Assembly (NCBI RefSeq): GCF_944380985.1
Contig: NZ_CALWJJ010000001.1
Coordinates: forward strand, 186,001 to 250,000
Direction: 5' to 3'
Length of the DNA: 64,000 bases
Source: an uncultured Agathobaculum sp.
Lineage (GTDB): Bacteria > Bacillota > Clostridia > Oscillospirales > Butyricicoccaceae
Below the pieces are notes generated by a model. It saw only the letters and a list, made by a program, of their open reading frames with translations. It was not told where the DNA came from and searched no databases. Each line of letters starts with the position of its first letter. Position 1 is the first letter of the stretch. Shown here piece by piece: positions 8,541 through 18,700 of the stretch. The position numbers were made by a program, and so were the translations under genes.

Positions 8541-8825
8541 AGCCCGCGGCCGTTGTTCCGGACAGCCGCGGGCTCATGTTGTGATTGGCATGCCGGGCAG
8601 CATGCCTCGGGGGATTCTCCCCCTGGGACAAGAAAGGATATTTGTATCATAACCATCGCCGTCGCGCTGGGTATGACCGGAGTGTTTCGCTGAAAGCGCA
8701 TGCACTTTCAGCGAGAGGGTCTACGCGCCAGGAAACCTGTGAGATCCACCTATATGCGCCTAATAACGGCACACAAGCGGAATCCCTGTCCTCAAAACGC
8801 GCGGTTATGCGTGCGTTTTGAGGAC
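8541..8825. other. Hairpin-rich intergenic segment, possible structured RNA
   Basis: The gap between the feo promoter and the flavodoxin stop has no convincing ORF but carries five consecutive strong inverted repeats. They are 8541-8574 (10-bp stem AGCCCGCGGC), 8587-8606 (GGCATGC), 8609-8623 (GGGGG/CCCCC), 8688-8713 (CGCTGAAAG) and 8788-8825 (13-bp stem GTCCTCAAAACGC). None is followed by a proper T-run on either strand, so they are not ordinary terminators, although the last could end the flavodoxin transcript. The strand is undetermined, and no known riboswitch, 6S, SRP or tmRNA signature was recognised. Confidence 0.4.
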
Positions 8826-8901
8826 AATAACGGCGCGCCGCCCTGCCTTATCAGATATGCGCAGCGCATGGCTCATCTGCCTGCGCAGCACGGTTATTGG
8901 C

Positions 8902-9333
8902 TCAATATGCGGCGAAACCCTCACCGAACGCCTTACACTTGGCGATGCCGTCATCATCCGGGGTCATGTTAATAATGAGACCCTCGTCGTTGTAAACATT
9001 GGCATTTGCATTATTGGCGCGCTGCACCCAGTCGCGCATCCACTGTCCGTCGCCCCAATCATAGGAGCCGAACAGCGCGACTTTGCGGCCTGCAAGCTTG
9101 CTCTCCAGTTCGGTGAAGAACGGATCAAACTCACTCTCCTCGAGTACCTCCGCGCCCATTGCCGGGCAGCCCAGCGCAAGTTTGTCATACTTTGCAGCGT
9201 CGGCTGCACTGGTATCCGCTACATTCATCAAGTCGCACTGGGCGCCACCCGCGCGAATACCATCCGCAATCGCAGTTGCCATCTGCTCGGTATTGCCGGT
9301 TTGGCTCCAATAAATCACTGCTGCTTTGCTCAT
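8902..9333 (-). CDS. Flavodoxin
   Basis: FMN-binding electron carrier, about 143 residues from the selected ATG. The phosphate-binding loop is YWSQTGNTEQMA near residues 8-19. LALGCPAMGAEVLEE supplies the isoalloxazine-contact loop, and FGSYDWGDGQWM the second one. Flavodoxins replace ferredoxin when iron is scarce, which fits its position behind a promoter sharing operators with feo. ATG 9333 was chosen over 9366 because AGGAGG is 11 bases upstream. It lies 44 bases downstream of the DUF3793 gene in the same direction. Confidence 0.92.
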   Translation of the reverse strand: MSKAAVIYWSQTGNTEQMATAIADGIRAGGAQCDLMNVADTSAADAAKYDKLALGCPAMGAEVLEESEFDPFFTELESKLAGRKVALFGSYDWGDGQWMRDWVQRANNANANVYNDEGLIINMTPDDDGIAKCKAFGEGFAAY

Positions 9334-9377
9334 TTTTGTCATAACCTCCTGTTGTCTGTTATCCAATGAATTGATAC

Positions 9378-9941
9378 CTATGCCGCGGCGAACACTGCAA
9401 GCAGGCTCTCACCGCGCTCGATACGCCTTGTTACTGCCTGGCACACACGCGACAGCCGCTCAAACAGACGGGATGCCGCCTCCGGGTCGCCGTATACTTT
9501 CCAGTATCCGCTCAGCTTGCAGCCACGCCCCTGGTTTCGAATAAATCCAACCACATCCTCGATCGGATAGCCCAAAAACAGGCCAATCTCATGCGGGAAT
9601 GCATCACACATCGCGATACGTTCTTTCAGCCGTTCCAGCAATTCCGCAAGCGACCTATCTACCGGATAGCCAAATCGCTCCATTACCCGCTTCACGCGAG
9701 GGTCAGACAGGCGCTGCTCCAGCTGCGCTCTGTGGTACACCAGCAACAAGTACCGTCCGCGGCAGGCGCATACAATTTCAAAATACATACCTCGCGGCGC
9801 AAACGCCGTGCGGTATTCGGCCAAACGCTGCAGTAGATCGGGATATAGCTTATCGTCGCAGCAGACCAGGCTTGCCGGTTTAATGCCAGCCAGCGTCGGC
9901 GAACAATACGCCGCAAGCAGCCGGTCAAGTTGGTTTATCAT
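9378..9941 (-). CDS. DUF3793 family protein
   Basis: About 187 residues, with features of the DUF3793 family: an N-terminal CSPTLAGIKPASLVCC segment, a central LLLVYHRAQLEQRL, then FPHEIGLFLGYPIEDVVGFIRNQG and CKLSGYWKVYGD near the C terminus. The biochemical role of the family is not established; its genes often sit beside flavodoxin, as here, suggesting a part in iron-limited metabolism or haem/iron handling. The start at 9941 has GGGAGGTGAG upstream; 9977 would lie before that site. It has a long 5' leader (about 225 bases) with two GC-rich stem-loops. Confidence 0.8.
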   Translation of the reverse strand: MINQLDRLLAAYCSPTLAGIKPASLVCCDDKLYPDLLQRLAEYRTAFAPRGMYFEIVCACRGRYLLLVYHRAQLEQRLSDPRVKRVMERFGYPVDRSLAELLERLKERIAMCDAFPHEIGLFLGYPIEDVVGFIRNQGRGCKLSGYWKVYGDPEAASRLFERLSRVCQAVTRRIERGESLLAVFAAA

Positions 9942-10160
9942 GTTGGCTGACTCACCTCCCGCCTCTAGTATGAACATGCTTTCAAAGATTATCCCCTTTC
10001 CGAACAGCGCGGCCGCGGTTAGCCGTACGGCCGCGCGTCTATGGGATTTGTTTTGTTCGGATCAATGCGCAAAATGCAGAGGAAGCTGTTTGTGTAGCTG
10101 TGCAGCGCCGCCCCGTTCCGTAAAGGCGGCGCCGGTCATAGGGCGTATTAGTAAGTCTCT

Positions 10161-10203
10161 GCTAACCTGTATATAAGTTAGCATAAGCTAACCTAAATGT
10201 CAA
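10161..10203 (-). promoter_or_regulatory. Promoter and operators of the DUF3793-flavodoxin operon
   Basis: Minus strand TTGACA (10203-10198), 17-base spacer containing GGTTAGC, then TGC-TAACTT (-10 at 10180-10175). The palindrome AGTTAG-N6-CTAACC (10176-10193) overlaps spacer and -10, and a further half-site GCTAAC sits at 10161-10166. Layout matches the feo promoter. The transcript leader from here to 9942 contains two GC-rich stem-loops and no convincing gene. Confidence 0.6.
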
Positions 10204-10234
10204 GCGCTTTTCCAAAAATAATATAAAATTTTTT

Positions 10235-10273
10235 CAGGCAGGACTCTGCTGCTTTTCGCACAGATCCTGCCTG
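10235..10273 (-). terminator. Possible terminator after the GNAT gene
   Basis: Inverted repeat CAGGCAGGA / TCCTGCCTG downstream of the acetyltransferase stop. It is followed on the minus strand by an A/T-rich stretch rather than a clean T-run. Confidence 0.45.
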
Positions 10274-10292
10274 TTCTCTTTGGTATTTTGGT

Positions 10293-10748
10293 TTAGCCCG
10301 GCTGTGGTGTATCCAGTACCATCTGCTGATAGGCTAGATCGTCAAACCCAAGCAGACGATACAGCGCGGCGGCGCGCGGGTTATCCGCTGTCACCTCCAG
10401 ACGAAAGCGTGCGGCAGTACCATATTTCTCTTTCGCGGCGGCGATCATCTTGCTGCCGATGCCCTTGCCGCGCATCGTCTCGCTGACCATCAACTCATCC
10501 AGCCACACGCACAGCCCACCCGCCTCGTTCGACCAGGTCAGTGCAAGCAGCAGATACGCGCAGGGTTCGCCGGTCTCATCCTGCGCGATAAGGCAGTCTG
10601 CATACGGCGTGCCGTGCATCAGCTGCGCAAATGTGAGCGCAGCATTATGCGGCGGAATCTCATGGCAAACCGCCGGCGAATGATAAAATTCGTCTACACT
10701 TCGGATAAAATAATCGCGGTCACACTGCTGGATCGGCCGTATTGTCAT
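10293..10748 (-). CDS. GNAT family N-acetyltransferase
   Basis: 151-residue single-domain GNAT protein that would transfer acetyl from acetyl-CoA to an unknown amine. Conserved pieces are VWLDELMVSETMRGKGIGSKMIAAAKE (motif A with the R-G-K-G-I-G pyrophosphate loop) and RLEVTADNPRAAALYRLLGFDD (motif B with the catalytic-region tyrosine). The substrate is not predictable. GGGAGG ribosome-binding site. It stands alone, 60 bases downstream of the esterase gene in the same orientation. Confidence 0.88.
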   Translation of the reverse strand: MTIRPIQQCDRDYFIRSVDEFYHSPAVCHEIPPHNAALTFAQLMHGTPYADCLIAQDETGEPCAYLLLALTWSNEAGGLCVWLDELMVSETMRGKGIGSKMIAAAKEKYGTAARFRLEVTADNPRAAALYRLLGFDDLAYQQMVLDTPQPG

Positions 10749-10808
10749 GATAAAACCTCCCTATATTGTTCATATACATATCGCCCTGCGCGAGATGTTT
10801 GGCCAATA

Positions 10809-11585
10809 TTATTCTATCTCTTTCAGCCACTCGGCACACAGTGCCTGCCAGCGGTTTACATGCCGGTCCGGCAGGCGGCCGCGCGTCGGATCATAGGTCT
10901 CATAATCGGCCAGCGACAGCCCATGCACACCATGCGGGAACAAATGCACCTCGTGCGGTACGCCTGCACGGCGCAGCGCCTGCTCAAGCAGCAGCGTATT
11001 TTCGACCGGCACCTCCCGATCGTCAAGCGTGTGCCATAGGAAGGTAGGCGGCATATCCTGTCCGACCAAATGCTCGAGCGAAAAGAGCTGCTGCGCTGTG
11101 TGATTGGGTCCAGCCAGCTGTACAAAACTGCCGCGGTGGGCAAACTCCCCTGCCGACACGACCGGATAGCACAGCACCGCAGCATTTGGACGATGCGTCC
11201 ACAAATCGGTTGCAGGTGCAAACCAGTCCGCCCGGTTCCAAACTGCTGCTAGTGTGCCCGCTAGGTGTCCACCCGCAGAAAATCCACCGATCGCAATACG
11301 GTTTGCATCAATGCCAAGGCGTGTGGCGTGCGCCCGGACCCACGCAACCGCTGCAGCTGCAGTTTGGACCGGCATAAAGCCGAGCGGTGCAGGCGCGCAG
11401 TCGTATTCCAGCACAAAGGATTCAATCCCGCTGCGCGCGAAAGCGCGTGCCACCGGCGCTCCCTCGCGGATCGAGCAGAATACATATCCGCCGCCCGGAC
11501 AGATCACAAGCGCGGGTTTATTTATGCCATGCGCCCTGCCGCAATGGATCAGCCTGCCGTGCGGCAGACAAACGATTTCCGCCAT
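10809..11585 (-). CDS. Alpha/beta-hydrolase esterase (BD-FAE/acetyl-esterase type)
   Basis: About 258 residues. The oxyanion-hole motif is CPGGGYVFCS near residue 33. The nucleophile elbow is GGFSAGGHLAG, the acid is in LDDREVPVENT, and the histidine lies in FPHGVHGLSL, in the expected order. This matches small carboxylesterases that deacylate sugars or aryl esters. ATG at 11585 has GGGAGGAAAGG upstream; an earlier ATG at 11609 precedes that site. It lies 24 bases downstream of the IclR-type regulator gene, so the regulator may control its expression. Confidence 0.85.
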   Translation of the reverse strand: MAEIVCLPHGRLIHCGRAHGINKPALVICPGGGYVFCSIREGAPVARAFARSGIESFVLEYDCAPAPLGFMPVQTAAAAVAWVRAHATRLGIDANRIAIGGFSAGGHLAGTLAAVWNRADWFAPATDLWTHRPNAAVLCYPVVSAGEFAHRGSFVQLAGPNHTAQQLFSLEHLVGQDMPPTFLWHTLDDREVPVENTLLLEQALRRAGVPHEVHLFPHGVHGLSLADYETYDPTRGRLPDRHVNRWQALCAEWLKEIE

Positions 11586-11609
11586 CACCTTTCCTCCCAT
11601 TGCCGGCAT

Positions 11610-12389
11610 TTAGCGCGGAATTGCTTTGCCTTCGAGCATCGCTGTAATTTGCTCACATGTGGCGAGCAGTGGCTTTTGCAGTGTCACTACCCGCTCATCG
11701 GTCATTCTTGCTGTCGGTGCGGAGAGGGAAATCGCATACATTGCCCGGCCACTATAATCGGGCAAAGCGGCCGCGATGCACCGAACGCCAAGCTCATTTT
11801 CCTCGTCATCTAGCGCATAACCCAGGCGACGCACCTGCTCGATCTCTCGAAAAAACAACGCTTTGTCTACAATAGTATGCTCAGTCCAGGGGCGGACATC
11901 GCTCTTTTGCCAAACCGCATCAATCTCGTTATCCGTCCAGGTGGAGAGGATAGCCTTGCCCACTCCGGTGCAGAACAATGGCCGACGCATGCCGATGCGC
12001 GAAAACATACGGATTGCACCACTACCGCTCTCCTCCTTATGGATGTAGACAATATCCTGCCCCTCCTGCATAGCCAGATGAACGGTCTCATCCGTCTGCC
12101 GCCCCAACGCTGCAAGCGGTGTGCGGACAAGGTTTGCCATATCGAGATTGTCCACGATTGAGCTGCCCAGCTCGCACAGCCGCATACTTGCACGATATAT
12201 GCTGGTCTGCGCATCACGCAGCACATAACCCCGCGCACACATGCTAGAGAGCAAACGGTGTACTGTGCTCTTATGCAGCCCGGTCTGGGCCGAAAGCCCG
12301 CCGATCGTCATACCGCCATGGCTGTGGCAAAGCTGCTCGAGCAGATCAAAGGCCCTGTCGAGCGATTGAACAGATGCTGCTTCCGCCAT
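11610..12389 (-). CDS. IclR family transcriptional regulator
   Basis: 259 residues. The N-terminal winged helix (VQSLDRAFDLLEQL…TIGGLSAQTGLHKSTVHRLLSSM) is followed by the IclR effector domain, which has ETVHLAMQEGQDIVYIHKE, RPLFCTGVGKAIL, YALDDEENELGVRCIAAAL and ISLSAPTARM. These regulators bind small carbon-source metabolites. It heads a two-gene transcript with the esterase. A 7-bp palindrome 24-40 bases upstream of its start is a plausible autoregulatory operator. AAGGAGGG ribosome-binding site. Confidence 0.93.
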   Translation of the reverse strand: MAEAASVQSLDRAFDLLEQLCHSHGGMTIGGLSAQTGLHKSTVHRLLSSMCARGYVLRDAQTSIYRASMRLCELGSSIVDNLDMANLVRTPLAALGRQTDETVHLAMQEGQDIVYIHKEESGSGAIRMFSRIGMRRPLFCTGVGKAILSTWTDNEIDAVWQKSDVRPWTEHTIVDKALFFREIEQVRRLGYALDDEENELGVRCIAAALPDYSGRAMYAISLSAPTARMTDERVVTLQKPLLATCEQITAMLEGKAIPR

Positions 12390-12412
12390 TTTTTCCCTCC
12401 TTGTTCCATATT

Positions 12413-12429
12413 ATAAAACTATGTTTTAT
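12413..12429 (-). promoter_or_regulatory. Palindromic candidate operator before the IclR gene
   Basis: Perfect inverted repeat ATAAAAC-TAT-GTTTTAT, embedded in an AT-rich stretch that would hold the promoter. Confidence 0.45.
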
Positions 12430-12514
12430 TATAATATATTTTCTTATGGAGTACAAGTGGCAGTTTACACAGATATAAATGGTACTATTGGTATATTCAC
12501 CAAGAATGCATTAG

Positions 12515-12556
12515 AAAAAAGGACGTCCAGGAGTCTACGCTCCAGTACGTCCTTTT
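12515..12556. terminator. Hairpin with T-run (terminator)
   Basis: AAAAGGACGT / ACGTCCTTTT with an inner GGAG/CTCC pairing. T-run on the plus strand and A-tract on the other side make it usable in both directions. The rest of 12390-12722 holds no gene. Confidence 0.6.
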
Positions 12557-12600
12557 CGGTTAGGCATAATCGCAAGTATACTTGTCTCTATAAATTGGAG

Positions 12601-12638
12601 AAAGCCGCCGCATGGGTTTCCCCATACGGCGGCTTTTT
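12601..12638 (-). terminator. Terminator of the giant surface-protein gene
   Basis: Stem AAAGCCGCCG(C)ATGGG / CCCAT(A)CGGCGGCTTT with a 4-base loop, about 85 bases after the stop codon of the giant gene. Its longest T-run is on the plus strand. Confidence 0.7.
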
Positions 12639-12722
12639 CATTCCCCGCAGCCCATCATTCGCAGATGACTGGTTTGGGGGTGGGAATAGGAACTGCAAGT
12701 TCCCTTTCCGCTGTGTTTTTAA

Positions 12723-15700
12723 TCAGTCCATGAGCTGCGTCCATTGCTCAGTAGCTCCCGTTTTTTCATAGGTATGAGCATTGGTCGCCTCCATGATCTG
12801 ATAATAAGCCCAGTGGCTCGAAGATACATCGGTAAACTGAGTCAGCTCCGCTGCATGGTCGGTTACAAACTCCACATCCGCGCTGCGGCCAAGCATACGA
12901 TTGACGATGGTGGTCACTTCTGCACGGGTAATGGTGTTGTTCGGACGGAACGTGCCATCCGGGTAACCGCTGATCCAACCATACTGAACAGCAGTTGCTA
13001 CATAATCGTAGAACCAGTTGTTCTCGGTTACGTCAGAGAAGATATCTACGCCGCCAGTCGCCATATCGGCAAACCGGGTTGCGATAACAGTGAACTCTGC
13101 ACGTGTGATCGAGCGAGTCGGGTCAAACTGGTTGTTGCCGACGCCATCGACGATGCCAAGGGAGGCCAATGCGTTAACCGCCGTAGCATACCAGGCGTTA
13201 GATGCCACATCAGTAAAGCTGACAGTGGTCTCAACATTCTTATCCAGAAGCAGGTTGTAGAACATCTGAGCCGCCTCTGCACGAGTCATGTTGTTATTCG
13301 GGCCGAAGGTATTGTCAGGATAGCCGCTCATATATGCGTCATGATCCGTGGTGTTCAGCCAGCTCGATACGCCGGTGACATCGGGATCGGCTACGCCGGT
13401 TCCTTGACCCTGCTCAAACACTGCCTCAATGGTGTGGTTTGCCGTTACATCCTCAAATGTGTACTGGCCAACTGTGCCTACGCTCTGGCCGTCTACCAGC
13501 ACGTCAGCGATTACATAGCCCTCGTTAGCGGTGATCTGGAAGGACTGGTCGCCGCCCCTGTTCACAGACACGCTGCCGCTCGGTGAGATTGTACCGCCTT
13601 CGCCAGCCTCGGCAGTGATGGTATAGCCGCTTCCGCCGCCAGTACCTCCACCGCCACCGCCGCCGGTGCCTCCGCCGCCGGTGCCGCCACCGCCGGTGCC
13701 GCCACCGCCACCGCCACCGGTATTGCCAGTGACAGTAATAGTTGCCTGCATATCTACAGTGTAGTTACCCGCCTTGCTACCCGACAGGGTGGCAATCAGC
13801 GGATGCGTACCTACACTTAAATCAGAGGGCACGGACAGGGTTACGGTAACGTCGCTAATATCCTCAGGAAGGATACCGCTGTACGTGATTCCACTCAGGT
13901 CAGGCGTACTGCCGGATACGACCTGGGCATTACCGGTAACGGTAATCACCGCCGGATTAACGGTAAGGATCTCTGTCCTTGTGCCTGTGTAGTTGCCTGC
14001 ACCGGTGACGGTCACATTGTATGTGCCCGCATCCGTTGCACTGACAGCACTCAGCGTGTAATCAATATCCTGCGCAAGCTCATAGACGTTGCCGGAACTG
14101 ATACCCGAATCGGTAACCGTAGCAGACACGCTCTGCGACATCGCATTGTAGTTGAGCTCTGGAATAACTACGTCAATCGTACTATTGTTAATGTTTCTTC
14201 CAGCCATGACTACAATGAGAGTAGCGCTATTGCCACTATAACTGTTTATACCGGTAATAGTTACCGTATATATACCCGCATTGGTCATGTCGAAGCCAGC
14301 CAATGGCTGATCTGTCTGGCCGTTGCCGCTGATGGTAAGCTCGTAGTCTACGCCCTCAGTCAGCAGAGCCCGTGTACGGCTGCTTACGGTCAGACCGCTC
14401 AGCGCACCAATCTGGTTTGTACCATTGTACTCAAGCTCAAGAACGTTGCCGTTGGTGAGTGCGATTCCGCCGAGATCAAAGTCTCCGCCACCGCTGATAG
14501 CTGACGAACGAAGGAACAATGCCTCACCGGTCGCACCGGTGTAAACGCCTCTGCCCGTGGCTGTAATACGGTACTGGCCTTCAGCATCCAGATTAGCAGC
14601 CGGAGTTCCATCAGGAACGGAGACATATGCCAGACTATATGCCGTAGACGGCAGGGGTGTGCCAGCTGCGCCGCTAGCATTTCTCAGAGATACTGTGATT
14701 GTAGGATTGCCGCTCATTCCCATCACAAGCGGATCTACCTCAACAATCAGGTTAGTGGCAACAATCGTAAATGTTGCGTTCGCTTGCAGACCACCGTAGT
14801 TGCTTCCAAGACCCTCGACTGTGACGCTAGCCAGACCAGGCTCAATATTGTTGGTATACCGAACCTGATAATCGGTGCCCTGGCTCAGACGAATCCGGCT
14901 ACCGCCCGAAACGTAATATACTGACAACGCAGGCATGATTGGCGAGCCGGTATAGTTTTGATTTGCAATCGGGTCAACAGCCAATCCAGCTGATGTGCCG
15001 CCGCTTACTATATTAAATGTTACCTCTCTTCTGCCCGTATAGTTGCCGAAGCCTTGAATGGTAGCGGTAGCCCCTCCTACACTAATGTTGTTCGCATACG
15101 TTACATAGTAGTCCGTATCCACCGTCAGTGTAAGCGGCGCCGCAGTAACGCCGGCGGGCGTATAGGTAATCGTAATGGGAGGCTCTTTCGCATTGCCATC
15201 GAATGTCTGATCCGGAATAGCAGCTATTGTGATTTCCGCATCCGCCGCATTGCTGATATCCTTCGAGTTGATACGGAAGGTGCTATCAGCCTCCATGTCC
15301 GCATATACGGTGCCCGGCACGCCTTCCACATGAACACTGGCTGTGCCTGCGTTCACATTGTCCGTAATCGTCACCGTGTAATCGACATCCTCGTTCAGCG
15401 GAACATCATTGTGCGTTACGGTAATCGTGGGCGTCTGCGCCTGTCCGTTATAGGTAACGTCCGTGATAGGCGCAATCACCAGCGGGTTGGTCTCGGGCAA
15501 AATCTTGAACTGTTCCGTCACTTGACCCGTGTAGTTACCTTTTGCGGTAATCGTGATGGTATAGTCTCCAATAGCAATCATGCCAGAGGAAGTCACATCA
15601 CTGCTGTCCTCATTAAACGTATACTTCACGTCATAATCCGTACCGTTTTGCAGCACCGTGTTGGTCAGCGTATTCGTCACGACAATAGCAGGATCGATAC

Positions 15701-18700
15701 GCATACCGGTATAGGTCGCCTGGGTCGGATTTATCACAACCGAGATACTACTGCTGCTCGGATCGCTGGGATCAATGCTCACCTGCGTGATTTGGAAGGG
15801 ATACTGTGTTGTGCCGCTGTAATTGCCCATACCCTGGACCTGAGCATAAGCCGTGCCGACGCTCGTGTTTCCGGTGTACGACAGCGTGTAATCCTGGCCC
15901 TGCACCAAGGCTGGGCCGCCAGAAACTCCGGAGTCCACCAGGGAGACGGCAGGTGTGACAGCCGTACCGTTAAAGGGATAAGAAGTCAGGGATGGGTTAT
16001 CAACCAAGCTAATATTCCTTGTCTGAATCGTGAATGTTCCCTGTCCGGTCGCACCAACATAGTTGGTGCCGGCAGCACCATTTACGATGAAGGGATATAC
16101 GCCTGCATTTGTAGGAGTGCCTACGACTTGTAATTCATACTCAGAAGGCTGAAGTTCAACACTGCCCTGCGTTACCCTAATAGATGGCTGCTGCAGTTGA
16201 CCGTTATACGTATGGGTGCTAAGCACTGTAACATTCAGCGCGTTGGAAACAGCCGGGGTGATCTCAAACCGCGCCTTTACTGTTCCCTCATAATTGCCCG
16301 TACCTGTAACAACAACATTGTAATTGCCTATGTCGATCATATTGGGCACAGTACTGCCAGATGCATTCTCATAGGTTATGTTGTAGTCGTTATTCTGAAT
16401 CAGCGGGCGACCATTGTGCATGACCACTACATTGGGTGTAACCGGATTACCGTTATTGTAGGGGGCGCTTGCTGGATAAAGCGTTACGGTAAAGCCGGTA
16501 TTCGGAGTATTGCCACCTGTGCCGTCATCAATACTTGCCCTTACAATTTCAAAAGTTGTGGTCCGGCTGCCTGTGTAGTTGCCGTAGCCGTTAATCGTAA
16601 CGGTTACCTGACCTGGCTCCGTATTCGCAGAGTACGAAAGGGTGTAGTCTACTCCGTTTACCAGCGTCACACCGCTTCTGCCACTGTCGGTAATGGTGGG
16701 ATTCGGCGTGATATTATAGCCGGTGTAAGGCTGGTCGCCAATCGAAGCTACGCTGATATCAACACTGTTGATATTCTTGCGCTCGATCATAAACGTCGCA
16801 GCGCCAAGCATACCGTCGTAGTTGGTGTTTGCAACACCTGCTACGCTGACCGACGCCGTTCCAGCATTGATGTTGTTCGACCATGTCACCGTGTAGTCAG
16901 TTCCCTGGTTCAACGGAGCCCCGTTGTTATAGGTGACTGTCAGCGCGGGCATGATCGCCGAACCAGTGTAAGTCTGGTTGCGGATCGAAGCGATTGCCAA
17001 CACGCCACCGCCGGTTGAGCTTGCCGGTAGGATGGTGTAAGTCGTTGTCGCCGAGCCCGTATAATTGCCCGTACCGGACACCGTAATGGTATACTGACCC
17101 ACGTTCATCAGCTGCACGTCGCCCTGATTGGTGCTGGAAGTTCCTTCATAGCTCACAGTGTAGTTGCTGGACGCCAGCACAGCACCATTGTGGGTCACCG
17201 TGATAGTGGGATTGTGAACCGCGCCGTTGTACGCGGCCGACGCAGGAGCAACATTCACAGCAAAGCCTATATTCGTGCTGCCGTCGCCGTCGCCAATGTT
17301 CGCCCTCACAATCTCGAAGTTTATGGTATGCGATCCAGTGTAATTGCCGATACCACGGAAGATGATCGAAGCCGTGCCCACATTGGTATTATTCTGATAC
17401 TGGACATAATAGTCCGTACCTTCCATTAGTTGCGTGCTTCTGGCAATATCCTGAACCGTAACTGGGAACGTGATCGCACTGCCGGTGTACTCAACACTGC
17501 CTGAATAACCGCTGTAGCTGTAACCTGTGCTACTGATGGCCTTCGGACTGATGGTAAAGGTCGCCATGCCCTGCAGGCCTTCGTGGTCGGTTCCATTATT
17601 ACCGGTAACCGTAACGATGGCGTTGCCCGCGTTTGTATTATAGTCATACCTTACGCTGTAGTTTTCCACTGGAACCGGATTGCCGTTATACTCAACGGTG
17701 ACGCCGGGCATCAGCGCATCTCCGTTGTATACATGCGGTCCGGCAGCTACCGTAACGGCCAGCGAGCCGCCGGAAGCGCCACCCGAGCTTGCCGTGGTAA
17801 CTGTATAGGTAACCATTTCGGTGCCGGAATAGTTGCCCTTACCAGTAACCGTCAACTCATATACGCCGACGCCAATGATGTCTTCGGGGCCGTTAAGCGG
17901 CGTAGTACCGCCATGGCCATCCTGCACCGCATAGGCTACATCGTAATCGCTATCCTCTGTCAGCAGCGTGTTACCGTGAGATACCATGAGCATATAACCC
18001 GTTTGCACACTACCAGTAAAGACAGCGCTCGGAGGTATCATCTGCACGGTGATACCGTCAGTGTTGCCGTCAGTATCGCCGCCACCTGTAACGTCAGCCG
18101 GTACAATGTTGAAGCTCACCTGTCTTGTGCCGGTGTAGTTGCCCATGCCGGTGATGTCTGTCGTCGCCATACCCACGTTCACGTTATTCGTCCAGCTCGA
18201 CTGGGTGAAATCGCTGTTGAGCGCCAAAACCGTGCCGCTGTTAATGGCCGTATCGGTCAGGGTTATCGCCGGCTGGATGACCGAGCCAGTGTAGGTCTGT
18301 GGGTCGATCGGGGTGAGCTGCACGGTCGGATCGTTGATGCTCTTCGCAGCAATCTGGTACCGCGCCGTAGCTCGCAGGCCGTCGTAGTTGCCCGTGCCGG
18401 TAACGGTAACGGTGACCCAACCCGCATTGGTGGGGTTTACAGGGTCGTAACTTACCGTGTACTGGCTCGGGGCAAGCGGTGTGCTGCCGCCGTCGCCGTC
18501 GTTTGCGTTCACGGTAAGCGAGGAGGGCGTCTGCACTGATCCGTTGTAGGTAAAGCTCTCGGTGATCGGGTCGATGCTCAGCGAGGGGCCTACGGCGGGC
18601 GACTGGATCTCATAGGTCCTGGTCACCGTGCCGCTGTAGTTGCCCATGCCGGTGATCGTGATGTTATATACGCCGACGTTGATCATGCCCGGAGGGCTGT

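Noticed and set aside
13640..13720. Short GC-rich tandem repeats that could suggest a CRISPR array or VNTR
   Set aside because: They encode the Gly/Thr linker of the giant protein in frame; no spacers and no cas genes in the window.
15054..18539. Long plus-strand open frames (359, 273, 318 codons) opposite the giant gene
   Set aside because: They are antisense shadows of the repetitive SLH-protein gene: no ribosome-binding sites, His/Arg/Val-rich compositions, and repeats mirroring the minus-strand gene.
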